Positions 35,827-45,527 of a DNA stretch of 64,000 bases are shown piece by piece. The notes under the pieces were generated by a model that ran no database searches, was not told where the DNA came from, and worked only from the letters and a program-made list of their open reading frames with translations. A program made the translations under genes and the position numbers. The number at the start of each line of letters is the position of its first letter. Position 1 is the first letter of the stretch. Source of the stretch: Aureimonas sp. AU22 (GTDB lineage: Bacteria > Pseudomonadota > Alphaproteobacteria > Rhizobiales > Rhizobiaceae); contig NZ_BBWJ01000006.1 in assembly GCF_001463745.1 (NCBI RefSeq), positions 1 to 64,000 on the forward strand, in the 5' to 3' direction.

Positions 35827-37782
35827 ATGCTGCCTCGCCTCCTGTCCCTCCTGCCCCGCGGCTCGTTCCGCTCGCTCGGCATCGTGCACGACGTCCTGGT
35901 GGCGGCGGTCGCCATCTCGCTGGCGCTCGGCCTCGCGTTCGGTTTCCGCATCACCTTCAACAACTGGCAGATCTGGTCGCTGATCGTCGCCTTCACGGCC
36001 TTGTCGGCCGCGATGTTCCCGCTCTTCTCGCTCAACAGCGGCGCGTGGCGTTACGCCTCGCTCCTCGACGTCTTGTCCATCGTGAAGGCGGTGACGGCGA
36101 TCAACGTCGTGTTCCTAGCCGGCCACTTCATCCTGTTCCGCGGCCTCTACCTGCCCCGATCCTCGCTGGTGATGACGTGGTTCATCATGATCGTCGGGCT
36201 CGGCGGCCCGCGCCTTGCGTATCGCCTGTGGAAGGAGCGCGGCCTGTCGGCGCGCTTCTTCGACACGAGCGGCATCCGGGTGCCCGTCGAGAACGTCGTG
36301 ATCTACGGTTTCACCGACAATGCCGATCTCTTCATCCGCGACGCGCGCCGCTCCCACCACGGCGTCCATCTTCTCGGCCTCGTGGACGACAAGCCGAAGA
36401 ACCAGGGCCGCCAGCTCCACGGCGTGAAGGTGCTGGGCTCGCTCGCCGACCTTCCGGAGATCGCTCGCCGGGCGGAGCTCGGCGCGACACCGATCAACCA
36501 GCTCATCGTCGCCAAGGGGCAGGTGCCCCCTGCCGAACTCTCGGCCGTCGTGGAGGTCGCCGCGCCCCTGAAGATCGCGGTGAAGCGTCTGCCCGACATT
36601 TCTCGCGCCGGCGATCTCGGCGAGACGCCGATCGAGGTCCTGCCCGTATCGCTCGAGGACCTTCTCGGGCGCCACGAGATCCGCCTCGACATCGAGGAGG
36701 TGGCGCGACTGATCGAGGGCCGCTGCATCGCGGTGACGGGCGCCGGCGGCTCCATCGGCTCCGAGCTCGTCGCGCAGATCGCCTCCTTCGGCCCGAAGCG
36801 CCTCGTGCTCATCGATGCCGGCGAGTTCAACCTCTACACGGTCGGCCGCCGCATGGCCGATCACCATGCCCACGTCGAGACGGTGGAGCGCGTCGCCGAC
36901 GTGCGCCAGCGCGAGCGGATCCTGGCGATCTTCGACGAATGGCGGCCGGAGGTAATCTTCCACGCCGCGGCACTCAAGCACGTGCCGATCGTGGAAGAGA
37001 ACCCGCTGGAGGGGATCGAAACCAATCTCCTCGGCTCGCGCAACGTGGCGGACGCCGCGCTTGCCTGCGGCGCGCTCGCCTTCGTCATGGTCTCCACCGA
37101 CAAGGCGGTGAACCCGACCAACGTGATGGGTGCCACCAAGCGCGCGGCGGAGGCCTATTGCCAGGCGCTGGATCTCGGCCAGGCCGGCACCCGGTTCATG
37201 ACGGTGCGCTTCGGCAACGTCATGGGCTCCGCCGGTTCGGTGATCCCGCTGTTCCAGAGCCAGCTGGCGCGCGGCGGGCCGCTGACCGTCACCGATCCCG
37301 ACATCACCCGCTTCTTCATGACGATTCCGGAAGCCTCGCGGCTGATCCTTCACGCCGCCGGCCACGGCATCGCCGACCGGGCGGCGGAAGGGCAGATCTT
37401 CGTGCTCGACATGGGCGAGCCGATCCGCATCACCGAGCTTGCCGAGCGCCTGATCCAGCTGGCGGGCCTCAGGCCCCACAAGGACATCGCGATCGAATAT
37501 ACCGGGCTTCGCAAGGGCGAGAAGCTCTACGAGGAACTCTTCGGCGAGGGTGAGACGCGAGAGGATACCGGGCTCCCCGGCCTCCTGATCGCCCGCTCGC
37601 GCGTCTCCGACGTCGCCTTCCTCAACGCCCGTTTCGAGGCGATCGCCGGCGCGCTGGCGAGAGGTGATGCGAGCCGGGCGATCGAACTCCTGTCCGAGGT
37701 CGTGCCGGAGTTCGGACGCGCTCGCCTGTCCAACGCCGCGTCGCTCAACCCGGCCCTCGCCGCGCCCCGGGCGGGGGCCTGA
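35827..37782 (+). CDS. Membrane-bound UDP-sugar 4,6-dehydratase/epimerase (PglF/WbpM/CapD family)
   Basis: About 650 residues. Four N-terminal helices anchor it in the membrane (from [20 protein letters not shown]), then a CoA-binding-like Rossmann domain ([13 protein letters not shown]) precedes the catalytic SDR domain with [16 protein letters not shown]. The active site [17 protein letters not shown] is the Ser/Met/Lys-type site of WbpM, PglF and FlaA1. These enzymes make 4-keto-6-deoxy UDP-HexNAc for polysaccharides and glycans. A GTG start at 35779, with AGAGG upstream, is an alternative. It begins the surface polysaccharide locus and ends six bases from the convergent Wzz-like gene. Confidence 0.93.
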   Translation: MLPRLLSLLPRGSFRSLGIVHDVLVAAVAISLALGLAFGFRITFNNWQIWSLIVAFTALSAAMFPLFSLNSGAWRYASLLDVLSIVKAVTAINVVFLAGHFILFRGLYLPRSSLVMTWFIMIVGLGGPRLAYRLWKERGLSARFFDTSGIRVPVENVVIYGFTDNADLFIRDARRSHHGVHLLGLVDDKPKNQGRQLHGVKVLGSLADLPEIARRAELGATPINQLIVAKGQVPPAELSAVVEVAAPLKIAVKRLPDISRAGDLGETPIEVLPVSLEDLLGRHEIRLDIEEVARLIEGRCIAVTGAGGSIGSELVAQIASFGPKRLVLIDAGEFNLYTVGRRMADHHAHVETVERVADVRQRERILAIFDEWRPEVIFHAAALKHVPIVEENPLEGIETNLLGSRNVADAALACGALAFVMVSTDKAVNPTNVMGATKRAAEAYCQALDLGQAGTRFMTVRFGNVMGSAGSVIPLFQSQLARGGPLTVTDPDITRFFMTIPEASRLILHAAGHGIADRAAEGQIFVLDMGEPIRITELAERLIQLAGLRPHKDIAIEYTGLRKGEKLYEELFGEGETREDTGLPGLLIARSRVSDVAFLNARFEAIAGALARGDASRAIELLSEVVPEFGRARLSNAASLNPALAAPRAGA

Positions 37783-37788
37783 GCCCCC
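37773..37788. terminator. Hairpin at convergent gene ends
   Basis: GGGGGC-CTGA-GCCCCC lies across the end of the epimerase gene and just before the stop of the opposing gene. It is symmetric and could serve both strands, but there is no T-run. Confidence 0.3.
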
Positions 37789-39972
37789 TCAGCCCCGATC
37801 GACCTCGGCCTGCGTCAGCGTCGAAGCGGCCTCGCTTCGGCGGCCACGGGCCGCAGCCAGGCGAAGGCTGATGCGCTCGCGCCGCTCCACCGCCGTCATG
37901 CTCTCGCCGCCGGCAGCGGCAAGATCCGGCGCGGCCGCCGTCGCGCGCCCTGTGCGGCGAACGCCGAGCTCGCGGATTCGCTGGCGCAACGCCTCGCGCC
38001 GCGCCTCGATCTCCGTCATCTCGCCGGGGAACGCAGCGGCTGGCGTCGTCTCGTCCGCCACCGCTTGGTCGTCGCAGGGCATCTCGAGGGGCTCGGCGGT
38101 CTGATCCGCGTCTTCGATCGCCTGCACCGGCGCTTCCGCAGCGGCCACCGGCTCGTCGTGGGTGCCGTCGGCATTTCCGACCGCCATGGGGTCGGCGGCG
38201 ACGTCGTTTTCTTCGGCCGCTTCAGCCCGAAGCTCCGGGTCTCGTCCTCGCGTTTCGCTTTCGCCGCTGGCCTCCGGGTGGTCGAACGTGCCGCCCCGCA
38301 GCGACCAATCCCCTTCGGCGGGATCGAGGGCCGGCGCAGCGACTTCGGACGCTTCGGCCTCGGCCGGCGCGGCTTCGGCGGCCGGAGCGAAGTTCGGCTC
38401 CGTCGCCGGCCGGCGCATGGGGGCAGCGGCGATATCGTAGGCGCCGTAGGAAAAGGCGGGGCGGAAGGGCTTCGGCTCGTCGGCGATGCGGTCGGCCGCG
38501 ACCGAGGCGGGGGTCGCGGTCCCGCGCAGGGCCCGGACGGCGGCCACCACGAGCGCCAGCGCGACGCCGAGACCGATCCCGCCGATGAGCCCCAGGATGA
38601 CCACCAGCTTGCGCGACAGGCTGGAGGGATGGAACGGCACCGTGGCGTCGGAAATGACGCGCACGTTGGTGGTGTTCAGGCTTTCCTGCTCGCTCGTCTG
38701 GCGCGCGCGCAGAAGATAGGCCTCGTAGACCGCCCGCGAAGCATCGACTTCGCGCTCGAGTTCGCGAAGGCGCACAAAGGCGCCGCTCGTCTCGATCTGG
38801 CGGGTGCGCAGGGTATCGATCTGGCCCGCAAGATCGCGCTCGGTGGCCTGGGCACGGGCGAGCTCGGTCTGCGCCGAGGCGACGATCCGCGACAGCTCCG
38901 TCTCGATGCCGCGCCGCGCCGTCGTCACGGCCTGATCGGCGGCCATGCGCTGCGGATGGCGCGGACCAAGGCGCGAGGCGAGGATCGCCTGGTTCTGGGC
39001 GGCCTCGGAATAGACCTGACGAAGACGCAGCAGCGCCTCCGAGTTCAGCCCCTCGGGGAAGTTGCCGGCGGCGATGTCCTCGACGCTCGCCTCGCGCAGC
39101 GAACGAGCGCGCACGTTGAGGGAGGTGATCTGCGAGCGCACGTCCGCGAGCTGGTTGTTGACGCGCGTGATGTAGTCGTCGTCGATCAGGCGGCCGCCGA
39201 CGCCGACGAGCTGGTTCTGAGCCTTGTAGGCTTCGGCCGCGTCCTCGGCTTCCACCACCCGTGCGCGCAGCTCGGCGAGGCGCGACGACAGGGCGGTCGT
39301 GGCGCGGCGGGCGAGGTCCGACTGCGCCCGGCCCTGCTCGGCGATGAAGATCTGCGTCGTCAGATTGGCGAGGCGGGCCGCCTTCTCGGCGTCCTCGCTC
39401 TCCACCGACACGTTGATGACGAAGCTGTTGGCGTTGCGCACGGCGGAGATGTGGCGCCACAGGTTGGTGACGGTGCGCAGTTCGCGCGTGTCGGCGGCCT
39501 GGGCGGGATCGTCCGACGTGAGGGCCGCCACCGTCGCCGACAGGCCGCCGAGCCAGCTCTGGCGCAGGCCATTGAACTCGGTGTCGGCGGTGAGGTCGGC
39601 CTCGCGCACCACGCGCAGAAGCACGCTGTTCGACGTCATCACCGCGATCTGGCTTTCCACGAGAGCCAGCGCCGCATCCGTGTTGAGCCCGTTCGACGTC
39701 GGCGTCAGTTCGTTCTGAACGAGGTTGAGCTCGCGCGGATCCAGCACGATCTGCGCGGTCGCCGTGTACTGCTTGGGCTGGGACATGGCGAGCGCGCCGG
39801 CCGCCACGGCGCCGACGACGCCCAGAAGCAGGATCTTGCGATGCGCCTTCCAGACGGCGCCGGCGAGATAGGCGGGGTCGAGAAAGCTCTGCTGGCGGCG
39901 CTCGGCGTCCTGCGCCGGGACGGGATCCCAGCGCGAAGCGGGGCGGGATGCGGCATCCTCGGCATAGAACAT
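37789..39972 (-). CDS. Wzz/GumC-family polysaccharide chain-length or export protein, kinase domain absent
   Basis: A 727-residue inner-membrane polysaccharide co-polymerase. An N-terminal helix (about residues 46-64, ILLLGVVGAVAAGALAM) and a second one near 470 (VVILGLIGGIGLGVALALVV) flank a large periplasmic coiled-coil region. QYTATAQIVLDPRELNLVQN and PFHPSSLSRKL are family motifs. Unlike ExoP, no Walker-type tyrosine-kinase domain follows; instead there is a cytoplasmic tail of about 230 residues, acidic and Ala/Glu-rich, closing with basic helices such as LRQRIRELGVRRTG. It is transcribed towards the epimerase gene. Confidence 0.9.
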   Translation of the reverse strand: MFYAEDAASRPASRWDPVPAQDAERRQQSFLDPAYLAGAVWKAHRKILLLGVVGAVAAGALAMSQPKQYTATAQIVLDPRELNLVQNELTPTSNGLNTDAALALVESQIAVMTSNSVLLRVVREADLTADTEFNGLRQSWLGGLSATVAALTSDDPAQAADTRELRTVTNLWRHISAVRNANSFVINVSVESEDAEKAARLANLTTQIFIAEQGRAQSDLARRATTALSSRLAELRARVVEAEDAAEAYKAQNQLVGVGGRLIDDDYITRVNNQLADVRSQITSLNVRARSLREASVEDIAAGNFPEGLNSEALLRLRQVYSEAAQNQAILASRLGPRHPQRMAADQAVTTARRGIETELSRIVASAQTELARAQATERDLAGQIDTLRTRQIETSGAFVRLRELEREVDASRAVYEAYLLRARQTSEQESLNTTNVRVISDATVPFHPSSLSRKLVVILGLIGGIGLGVALALVVAAVRALRGTATPASVAADRIADEPKPFRPAFSYGAYDIAAAPMRRPATEPNFAPAAEAAPAEAEASEVAAPALDPAEGDWSLRGGTFDHPEASGESETRGRDPELRAEAAEENDVAADPMAVGNADGTHDEPVAAAEAPVQAIEDADQTAEPLEMPCDDQAVADETTPAAAFPGEMTEIEARREALRQRIRELGVRRTGRATAAAPDLAAAGGESMTAVERRERISLRLAAARGRRSEAASTLTQAEVDRG

Positions 39973-40071
39973 CGAAAGGCCTTGGAACGGGGAAGGCTTG
40001 TGGTCGCTGCCCCTACCTTTCGTCGCTCATGGCAAAGAAAGCGTTAAGAGTGTGGATCGCCTTCCGTTGGG

Positions 40072-41181
40072 TCAGCCCTGCGCCAGCCTCCGGCGGAGAT
40101 CGGCGTACCAGGCCTTGGGCTTGAGTTCGGCATCGAACGGCAGAGGACGACAGGGCTGGCCGTCGCCGCGCGGCATCACGTCCTCCACCCAGTTGTAGCG
40201 ATCCGTCATGCCCCAGGTGATCACGGTCTCGGGGCGTTGCCCGCCCAGCAGTCCGTCGAGGAAGTCGCCGACGACCTTGGCCGCGGCCGCGTCGACCTCG
40301 ACCGTCCCGCCGGGAATCTGGAAATCGATGACGTCGAGCTCCGTCGCCAGGAGGCCGACGCCAAGCGCCTTCAAGTCCGCGCCGAAGCGGGCGAGCGCCT
40401 CCACGTCGATTTCCTGATGCGCGTAGAGATGGCCCTGGATGCCGACGGCGTCGATGCGGATGCCGGCGTCCTGAAGCTGACGCACGATTGAGAGCGCGAT
40501 CGCGCGGCGCTGGTCGAAGCGGGGGCCGCGGAATTCGAGATCGTAGTCGTTGAGCACCAGCCGTGCCTTCGGATCGGCGCGCGCGGCCGCCTGGAAGGCG
40601 ATCGGAATGTGCCGGGGGCCGAGCGTCCGCACCCAAAACGTGTCGCGCAGCGGACCGCCCGTCTCCTCGGGGTCGTGCGCGATCACCTCGTTGACGACGT
40701 CCCAGCTCGTGAGCCGGCCCCGGCAGTGGTCGGCCACGCGCTCGATGTGCTCGACGAGCGCGCGCTCGAGATCGCGCGCATCCTCGATCGCTTCCAGCCA
40801 GGGCGGGTTGGTGGACCACCAGACGAAGGTGGTGCCGCGGGCAAGCTGGCCGTTGCGCTCCGACCATTCGAGCAACCGATCGGCGCGGCTGAAATCGAAC
40901 GCGCCGCGTTCGGGTTGCACGAGCGCGAACTTCAGTTCGTTCATCGGCATCACGAGGTCGCATTCGCGCTTGAACAGGTCGCGATAGCCGGTATCGTCGA
41001 AATACTCGGCCTGGATCGCCGCGCCGAAAGGGATGCCAGGGCCGGCGGCGGCAGCGCTGCCGGGCCATCCGCCTGCCAGGGCGGCGGCGGCGCCCAGGAA
41101 CGAACGGCGCGTTAAGTTCGCGCCGTTATGGAAGGGCATGCGCGGCGCGGCGCGGAACGCGCCGTCTCGGTCCTTCGTCAT
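40072..41181 (-). CDS. Endo-1,4-beta-xylanase-like GH10 glycoside hydrolase, Tat-exported
   Basis: A 369-residue GH10 enzyme with a twin-arginine signal (LTRRSFLGAAAALAGG). The acid/base glutamate is in WDVVNEVI and the nucleophile glutamate in LLATELDVID, both at GH10 positions; NELKFALVQPERGAFDF and TFVWWSTNPPW are also typical. GH10 enzymes cleave beta-1,4-xylan or related chains. Inside a surface polysaccharide locus it may instead trim the strain's own polymer, as GH10-like proteins near rhizobial and xanthan-like loci have been proposed to do. ATG 41181 has GGGAGG about 10 bases upstream; the start codon lies only 26 bases from the divergent flippase start. Confidence 0.9.
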   Translation of the reverse strand: MTKDRDGAFRAAPRMPFHNGANLTRRSFLGAAAALAGGWPGSAAAAGPGIPFGAAIQAEYFDDTGYRDLFKRECDLVMPMNELKFALVQPERGAFDFSRADRLLEWSERNGQLARGTTFVWWSTNPPWLEAIEDARDLERALVEHIERVADHCRGRLTSWDVVNEVIAHDPEETGGPLRDTFWVRTLGPRHIPIAFQAAARADPKARLVLNDYDLEFRGPRFDQRRAIALSIVRQLQDAGIRIDAVGIQGHLYAHQEIDVEALARFGADLKALGVGLLATELDVIDFQIPGGTVEVDAAAAKVVGDFLDGLLGGQRPETVITWGMTDRYNWVEDVMPRGDGQPCRPLPFDAELKPKAWYADLRRRLAQG

Positions 41182-41207
41182 CCGTCCGCTGCCTCCCAAG
41201 GTGCTTC

Positions 41208-42500
41208 ATGCGACGCCCCGGATTCCTGACAGGAAGTCTTGAAGCAAAGCTGAACATGGCGCGCGACTACGCCAAGCTCCTCGGCGGGTCGGGCGGGCGC
41301 CTCGTTCTGTCGCTCGCCTATTTCACCGCCGTCGCCAATGTCCTCACCGTGTCGGAGTTCGGCCTCTTCGCCACCGCCTCGGCCACCGGCATCGTCCTGT
41401 CGCGCATCGCCGGTCTCGGCTTCGTCTCGCCGCTCTACCGCTCGGCGACGCGCAAGCCCCAGCTCGTCGGAACCTACACGGCCGGGCTCCTGGCCGCCTT
41501 CGCCCTGTCTCTGCCGCTTGTGGCACTGGCCGGCGCCCTGTTCTTTCTCGGCGTCTTCGCCGGCGACATGGCGCCCCTGCCCTTCGCAGCCATCGTGGCG
41601 GCGGAAGTGGTCTGCTGGCGGGCGCTGGAGGTCGTCTGCATCGTCAACAACGGCATGAACCGCTTCGGGCGCGCCTCCGTGCTCGTGGTGGCGGGCACGG
41701 GCGCCAAGGCGCTCGCCGCCCTTCTGTTCGCCGGAACGGTCGGCCGCGAGGGCGGGCTCGCCGCCTGGAGCCTCTTCTACCTCGCGGCCAACGGCGCGGC
41801 GGCGCTCGGCGGCATCGTCCTCCTCTACCCGCGCCAGCGCCTGCGCTGGCGCCCCGATCTCTACCGCCGCCGGGCCGCCGACAGCTTCGCCGTGGCGGGC
41901 GCCGAGGCGCTCTTCTATCTCCAGTCCGAACTCGACAAGCTCCTGGTCCTGTCGCTCGGCGGACCGCACGTCGCCGGTCTCTACGCCATGCTGATGCGCC
42001 TCGTGGACCTCACGGCCCTGCCGGTCCGCTCGTTCAACATGATGGCGGTGCAGGCGTTGATGCGTCGGCCGGATCGCCTGGATTCGTGGCGCGTGCGCTG
42101 GGGGGTGGAGGCCGGCATCGCCCTCGTGTCCGCCGGGGGCCTCGCCGCGCTCGGCCTCGTTCTGCACGTTCGACCGACGCTGCTGGGCGCCAACGTCGCC
42201 GACGCCGCGCCCCTTGTGCTGATGGCGCTTCTGGTCCCCGCCTTCCGCAACCTCGTGGAATACGAGGGCGAGCTTCTCTACGCCCGCGGTCGCACGGGTG
42301 TGCGGGCCACCATCCTCGCGTTCCTGACGGTGATGAAGGGCGGGCTCTTGACGCTGGTGCTCGGCGGCGGTCAGGCGACCGGCGACACGGCCTGGGTGCT
42401 CGGCCTCAACGGCGTCTTCGCCGCCCTCTGGCTGGCGTCAGCCATGTCGACCTACATGGCGCTTGACATGCGCCGTGCGCCGCTGCCGCGTCCGGCCTGA
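41208..42500 (+). CDS. Wzx-like polysaccharide flippase (oligosaccharide/polysaccharide exporter superfamily)
   Basis: A 430-residue protein with about 12 membrane helices and the MATE/OPX-like N-terminus GGRLVLSLAYFTAVANVLTV followed by FGLFATASATGIVLSRIAGL. Members move lipid-linked repeat units across the inner membrane. The middle QSELDKLLVLSLGG segment resembles Wzx and PST exporters. AAGGTG lies eight bases before ATG 41208. The stop codon TGA directly abuts the stop of the next, opposing gene with no base between. Confidence 0.86.
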   Translation: MRRPGFLTGSLEAKLNMARDYAKLLGGSGGRLVLSLAYFTAVANVLTVSEFGLFATASATGIVLSRIAGLGFVSPLYRSATRKPQLVGTYTAGLLAAFALSLPLVALAGALFFLGVFAGDMAPLPFAAIVAAEVVCWRALEVVCIVNNGMNRFGRASVLVVAGTGAKALAALLFAGTVGREGGLAAWSLFYLAANGAAALGGIVLLYPRQRLRWRPDLYRRRAADSFAVAGAEALFYLQSELDKLLVLSLGGPHVAGLYAMLMRLVDLTALPVRSFNMMAVQALMRRPDRLDSWRVRWGVEAGIALVSAGGLAALGLVLHVRPTLLGANVADAAPLVLMALLVPAFRNLVEYEGELLYARGRTGVRATILAFLTVMKGGLLTLVLGGGQATGDTAWVLGLNGVFAALWLASAMSTYMALDMRRAPLPRPA

Positions 42501-43382
42501 CTACAGCCCGGCGGCGCGCCGGATCAGCGCCGGGTCGGTGCCGGTGAAGGACTGGAGGCCGACCGCGACCTGATGGTCTCCGAGGTTCGCGAAGAAGTCG
42601 GACAGGCCGGCCGCGTCGAGCGGGGGGCCGTCCCAGTAGACGGCGCACCGGCCGAGCGCTTCGGGTCGATGACGGTCCGGACGCTCCTCCGCCTCGTCGA
42701 CGAAGCGACCGTAGATCGTGCATTCCGACAGGGCGCGCGAGGCGCACAAGGCGGCCATCGCCGGGCGCCGCGCGATGGCGGCGATCCGGTCGAGAAGATC
42801 GCGCACCGTGTCGCGCCGCCAAGCGATCAGCGTGCCGATATAGGTGGTGCGCGTCGGGACAGGGGGCTTCAGGCCGATGAGGCGAGCGGCCCGCTGCGCC
42901 CAGACCTCGTGTTCGGCCTGGAGATGGGGAAGCACCTCGTCCATGCCGTCGGGCACGCGATAGAAGGCGACCCGCCCCCCCTCCTCCATGGAACCGACGT
43001 CGAACGGCCTCACGAAGACGACGTCGGAATCGAGGGAGACCATCGCCCCCTCGTCCATCGTCGCTGCCATGGAGAAGCGGCGCAGCTGCTGGACGTGCCA
43101 GCCGTGGAGGGGCAGGCCGAACGGGGAGACCCAGAGGCGCCGCCCGCGCTGGCGCGGATGGTTCACCGGGCGCAGCCACCAGGGCAGAAGCGCGCGTTCC
43201 GAGACGATCCGGCGCTTGGGTCCGGCAAGCGGCCGGAACAGGTCGAGATCGCGCGCCTCGACCAGGATGTAGTGGGTCTCGAAGCCCGTCACGAAGCGGT
43301 CGATGCTGTGGCACAGGAGACGGCAACGCTCGAAGTCGCCGCGATAGCTCGACGTGACGAGCGCGAAGCGCATCGGGCTCAT
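42501..43382 (-). CDS. Glycosyltransferase-like protein (DUF6492-type)
   Basis: A 293-residue protein resembling nucleotide-sugar transferases of the GT-A fold, best assigned to the DUF6492 group. It opens RFALVTSSYRGDFERCRLLC and carries a DxD-type motif in SLDSDVVFVRPFD. It ends GLQSFTGTDPALIRRAAGL. No membrane helix is seen. It overlaps the WecG-like gene by four bases (ATGA), so it is the third gene of a coupled leftward operon of three transferases. Donor and acceptor are unknown. Confidence 0.8.
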   Translation of the reverse strand: MSPMRFALVTSSYRGDFERCRLLCHSIDRFVTGFETHYILVEARDLDLFRPLAGPKRRIVSERALLPWWLRPVNHPRQRGRRLWVSPFGLPLHGWHVQQLRRFSMAATMDEGAMVSLDSDVVFVRPFDVGSMEEGGRVAFYRVPDGMDEVLPHLQAEHEVWAQRAARLIGLKPPVPTRTTYIGTLIAWRRDTVRDLLDRIAAIARRPAMAALCASRALSECTIYGRFVDEAEERPDRHRPEALGRCAVYWDGPPLDAAGLSDFFANLGDHQVAVGLQSFTGTDPALIRRAAGL

Positions 43383-44185
43383 TTGCGGATGCGCTGGCGT
43401 GCGATCCGCGCAAGGAACACCGGATTGCCCGCAAGGTAGCGCTTGGCGAGGCGCCGCGGCTCCATCAGAAGCCGCCAGACCCATTCGAGGCGCATGCGCC
43501 GCACCCAGGCCGGCGCGCGAGCCACCTTCCCGGCAGTGAAATCGAGCAACGCACCGACCCCGAAGGAGACCGGCGCTTCGCGTGCGCCCACATGCCGGGC
43601 GATGAAGAGTTCCTGTCGCGGCACCCCGATGCCGACCAGAAGAACGTCGAGCCGCGCGAGCCGGATCCAGTCGAGGATCTGCTCCGTCTCCGGGCCTTCC
43701 GAAAAGAAGCCGTGCGAGACCGCGAGGAACCGATGGCGGGGAAAGCGCTCGCCGAACCGCTCGGCCGCCCGATCGACGACGCCGGGCTCGCCGCCCACGA
43801 GGCCGACGCGCAGCTCGAACCGCGTCTCCGAGAAGAAGCGAGGCAGGAAGTCCGTGCCGTTGAGGTTTTCCGGGAAGGGCTCGCCGAAGAGCATGCGCGA
43901 GCCGACATCGACGCCGATGCCATCGGGAAGACAGAGCATCTGCGCCATCACGGCGCTGTAGTCGGCATCCGTCACCGACACGTTGACGCAATGCGCGTTG
44001 ACGAAGGCGATCTGGAGGCGCCTGCGGGCGGCGAGCGCCGCCTCGATGCGGGCGATCGCCTCCGCGCCGGTCACGGCGGCCACATCGAGCCCCCCGAGAC
44101 GCCTGGTCACGGCCGGCGTCTCGGTGGTCTGGCGCACCTTCACGGGTGTGCCGGCAGCGGGACGTTTCGGCGCGGGATCGATCAT
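43379..44185 (-). CDS. WecG/TagA/CpsF-family glycosyltransferase
   Basis: A 268-residue GT26-family enzyme. Family features include FVNAHCVNVSVTDADYSAVM, LPDGIGVDVGSRMLFG, the LNGTDFLPRFF segment and VGIGVPRQELFIARH. These enzymes add N-acetylmannosamine(-uronate) or similar sugars to lipid-linked carriers. The start at ATG 44185 overlaps the upstream glycosyltransferase stop by four bases. Downstream it is coupled to the DUF6492-type gene. Confidence 0.92.
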   Translation of the reverse strand: MIDPAPKRPAAGTPVKVRQTTETPAVTRRLGGLDVAAVTGAEAIARIEAALAARRRLQIAFVNAHCVNVSVTDADYSAVMAQMLCLPDGIGVDVGSRMLFGEPFPENLNGTDFLPRFFSETRFELRVGLVGGEPGVVDRAAERFGERFPRHRFLAVSHGFFSEGPETEQILDWIRLARLDVLLVGIGVPRQELFIARHVGAREAPVSFGVGALLDFTAGKVARAPAWVRRMRLEWVWRLLMEPRRLAKRYLAGNPVFLARIARQRIRK

Positions 44186-45402
44186 GACGCGAGAGCCTCC
44201 TCTACCACCGGGACGGAAGGAACGTCCTCGTCGCCGGGGCCGAGCCCCAGAAGCCGCAGCCCCGCCCGCACACCCCGTTCCAGATCGGCGCGCTGGCGGG
44301 CCGCGAAGGCACGCCCGTCGAGGCGCAGCGCCTCGCCGGATCGCTCGCGGCGCACGAGGTCCGTCAGCGCCTGCGCGAAAGTCTCGGGATCGTCGGCGAT
44401 GCGCACGTTGCCGGGCAACGCCGCGCCGATGCCGCGCAGGGCGGACGGCGTCGCAACGGCAGGCATGCCCTCCTCCAGGGTTTCGATCGTCTTGAGCTGG
44501 ACGCCGGTGCCGCCGCGCGTCGCCAGGGCCACGACGCGGCCCGATCGCACGAAGGCCTGGGCGTCGGGCACCCGTCCGAGAAAGGACACGTGAGCGGGGG
44601 CGGCCGGCGGCGCTCCGTCGAAGCGCCCGGCGACGGCGACCCGGATGTCCGCGCCAAGCCGAGGCGCGACCTCGGCGGCGAACCAATCGAGGCCGAGACG
44701 GTTCGGCGCCCAACTCCAGGTCCCGATCATCACCACGTCGAACCGGCGCGAACCATCGTCGGCAGCGGCGTCGCCGCGCCCGACGCTGAGGCTGAGCGGG
44801 ATCGAGCGGGCATCGCCCGCGAGGCCGAGGCGCTCGGCGTCGGCGGTGGCAAGGCTGTGGATGACCCGCGCTGCGGCACAGAGCCGCGCCTCGCCCGCCT
44901 GCAGGAGCCTAGCCTCGCGCCGATAGAGGAGGCGCGAGCCGAGGCCCCGCGCACTGCGGCTCATCTCGGCTGCCGAAAGGTGCTCGACATTGTGGGCGAC
45001 GAAGATCGAGGGCGCGAGCGACAGAAGCCCGGGAAAGGCGAGCGGAAGTTGCGCCGCCGACACGACCACCGCATCGAAGGGGCCGGCGCCGCGAAGCCTG
45101 TCGAGGAGATCGCGCTCCGGCATGACCCGAAGCTTGGCCGCACCGACCGGCAGGCCGAATCGGAGCGCTGCGATGACCCAGAGGAACTTGCGTGCGGCCC
45201 CCGCCCCGGCGTTCTCGATCGCAAGCTCGCCGAGATCCACGTGCGGCCCGTCGGCCGGCGCGGCGCCGGGCCGGCGAAACCCCGCCACCGTCACGCGTGC
45301 GCCCGCCGTGCGGTAGGCTTCGGCGATCGCGCGGTTGGCGATTTCGAAGCCTGTCGCCGGCTCCCGTTCGGGCAGGAGCGATGTCACGAAAAGGATATGC
45401 AT
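44182..45402 (-). CDS. Glycosyltransferase, GT4-like
   Basis: A 406-residue GT-B enzyme. The N-terminal domain starts HILFVTSLLPEREPATGFEI, the acceptor side contains FVAHNVEHLSAAEMSRSA, and the donor domain has FDVVMIGTWSWAPNRLGLDW and RGGTGVQLKTIETLEEGMP, close to GT4 proteins of exopolysaccharide loci. It is the first gene of the coupled three-gene transferase operon. The intergenic region before it, 125 bases shared with the divergent GT2 gene, should hold promoters for both. Confidence 0.9.
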   Translation of the reverse strand: MHILFVTSLLPEREPATGFEIANRAIAEAYRTAGARVTVAGFRRPGAAPADGPHVDLGELAIENAGAGAARKFLWVIAALRFGLPVGAAKLRVMPERDLLDRLRGAGPFDAVVVSAAQLPLAFPGLLSLAPSIFVAHNVEHLSAAEMSRSARGLGSRLLYRREARLLQAGEARLCAAARVIHSLATADAERLGLAGDARSIPLSLSVGRGDAAADDGSRRFDVVMIGTWSWAPNRLGLDWFAAEVAPRLGADIRVAVAGRFDGAPPAAPAHVSFLGRVPDAQAFVRSGRVVALATRGGTGVQLKTIETLEEGMPAVATPSALRGIGAALPGNVRIADDPETFAQALTDLVRRERSGEALRLDGRAFAARQRADLERGVRAGLRLLGLGPGDEDVPSVPVVEEALAS

Positions 45403-45527
45403 CGACGTTCGGTTCTGTCCTGTTCGATATCCAGTCTGTCATGCGCCAGTTGCGATTTCGTCAAAGCCTCGGTTTTTGCGCGTCACGTTCGCGGGATATT
45501 CAGCACTCCGCCGCTAGCGTGGCCGTC

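Noticed and set aside
33031-35889. A 952-codon minus-strand frame opposite pgl and edd
   Set aside because: Spans two certain genes of the opposite strand and has no recognisable domain.
38065-40047. A 660-codon plus-strand frame opposite the Wzz-like gene
   Set aside because: Low-complexity shadow; the minus-strand gene has helices and family motifs.
42498-42503. Directly abutting stop codons of the flippase and the DUF6492-type gene
   Set aside because: Compact convergent ends are common in such genomes, so not treated as a separate signal.
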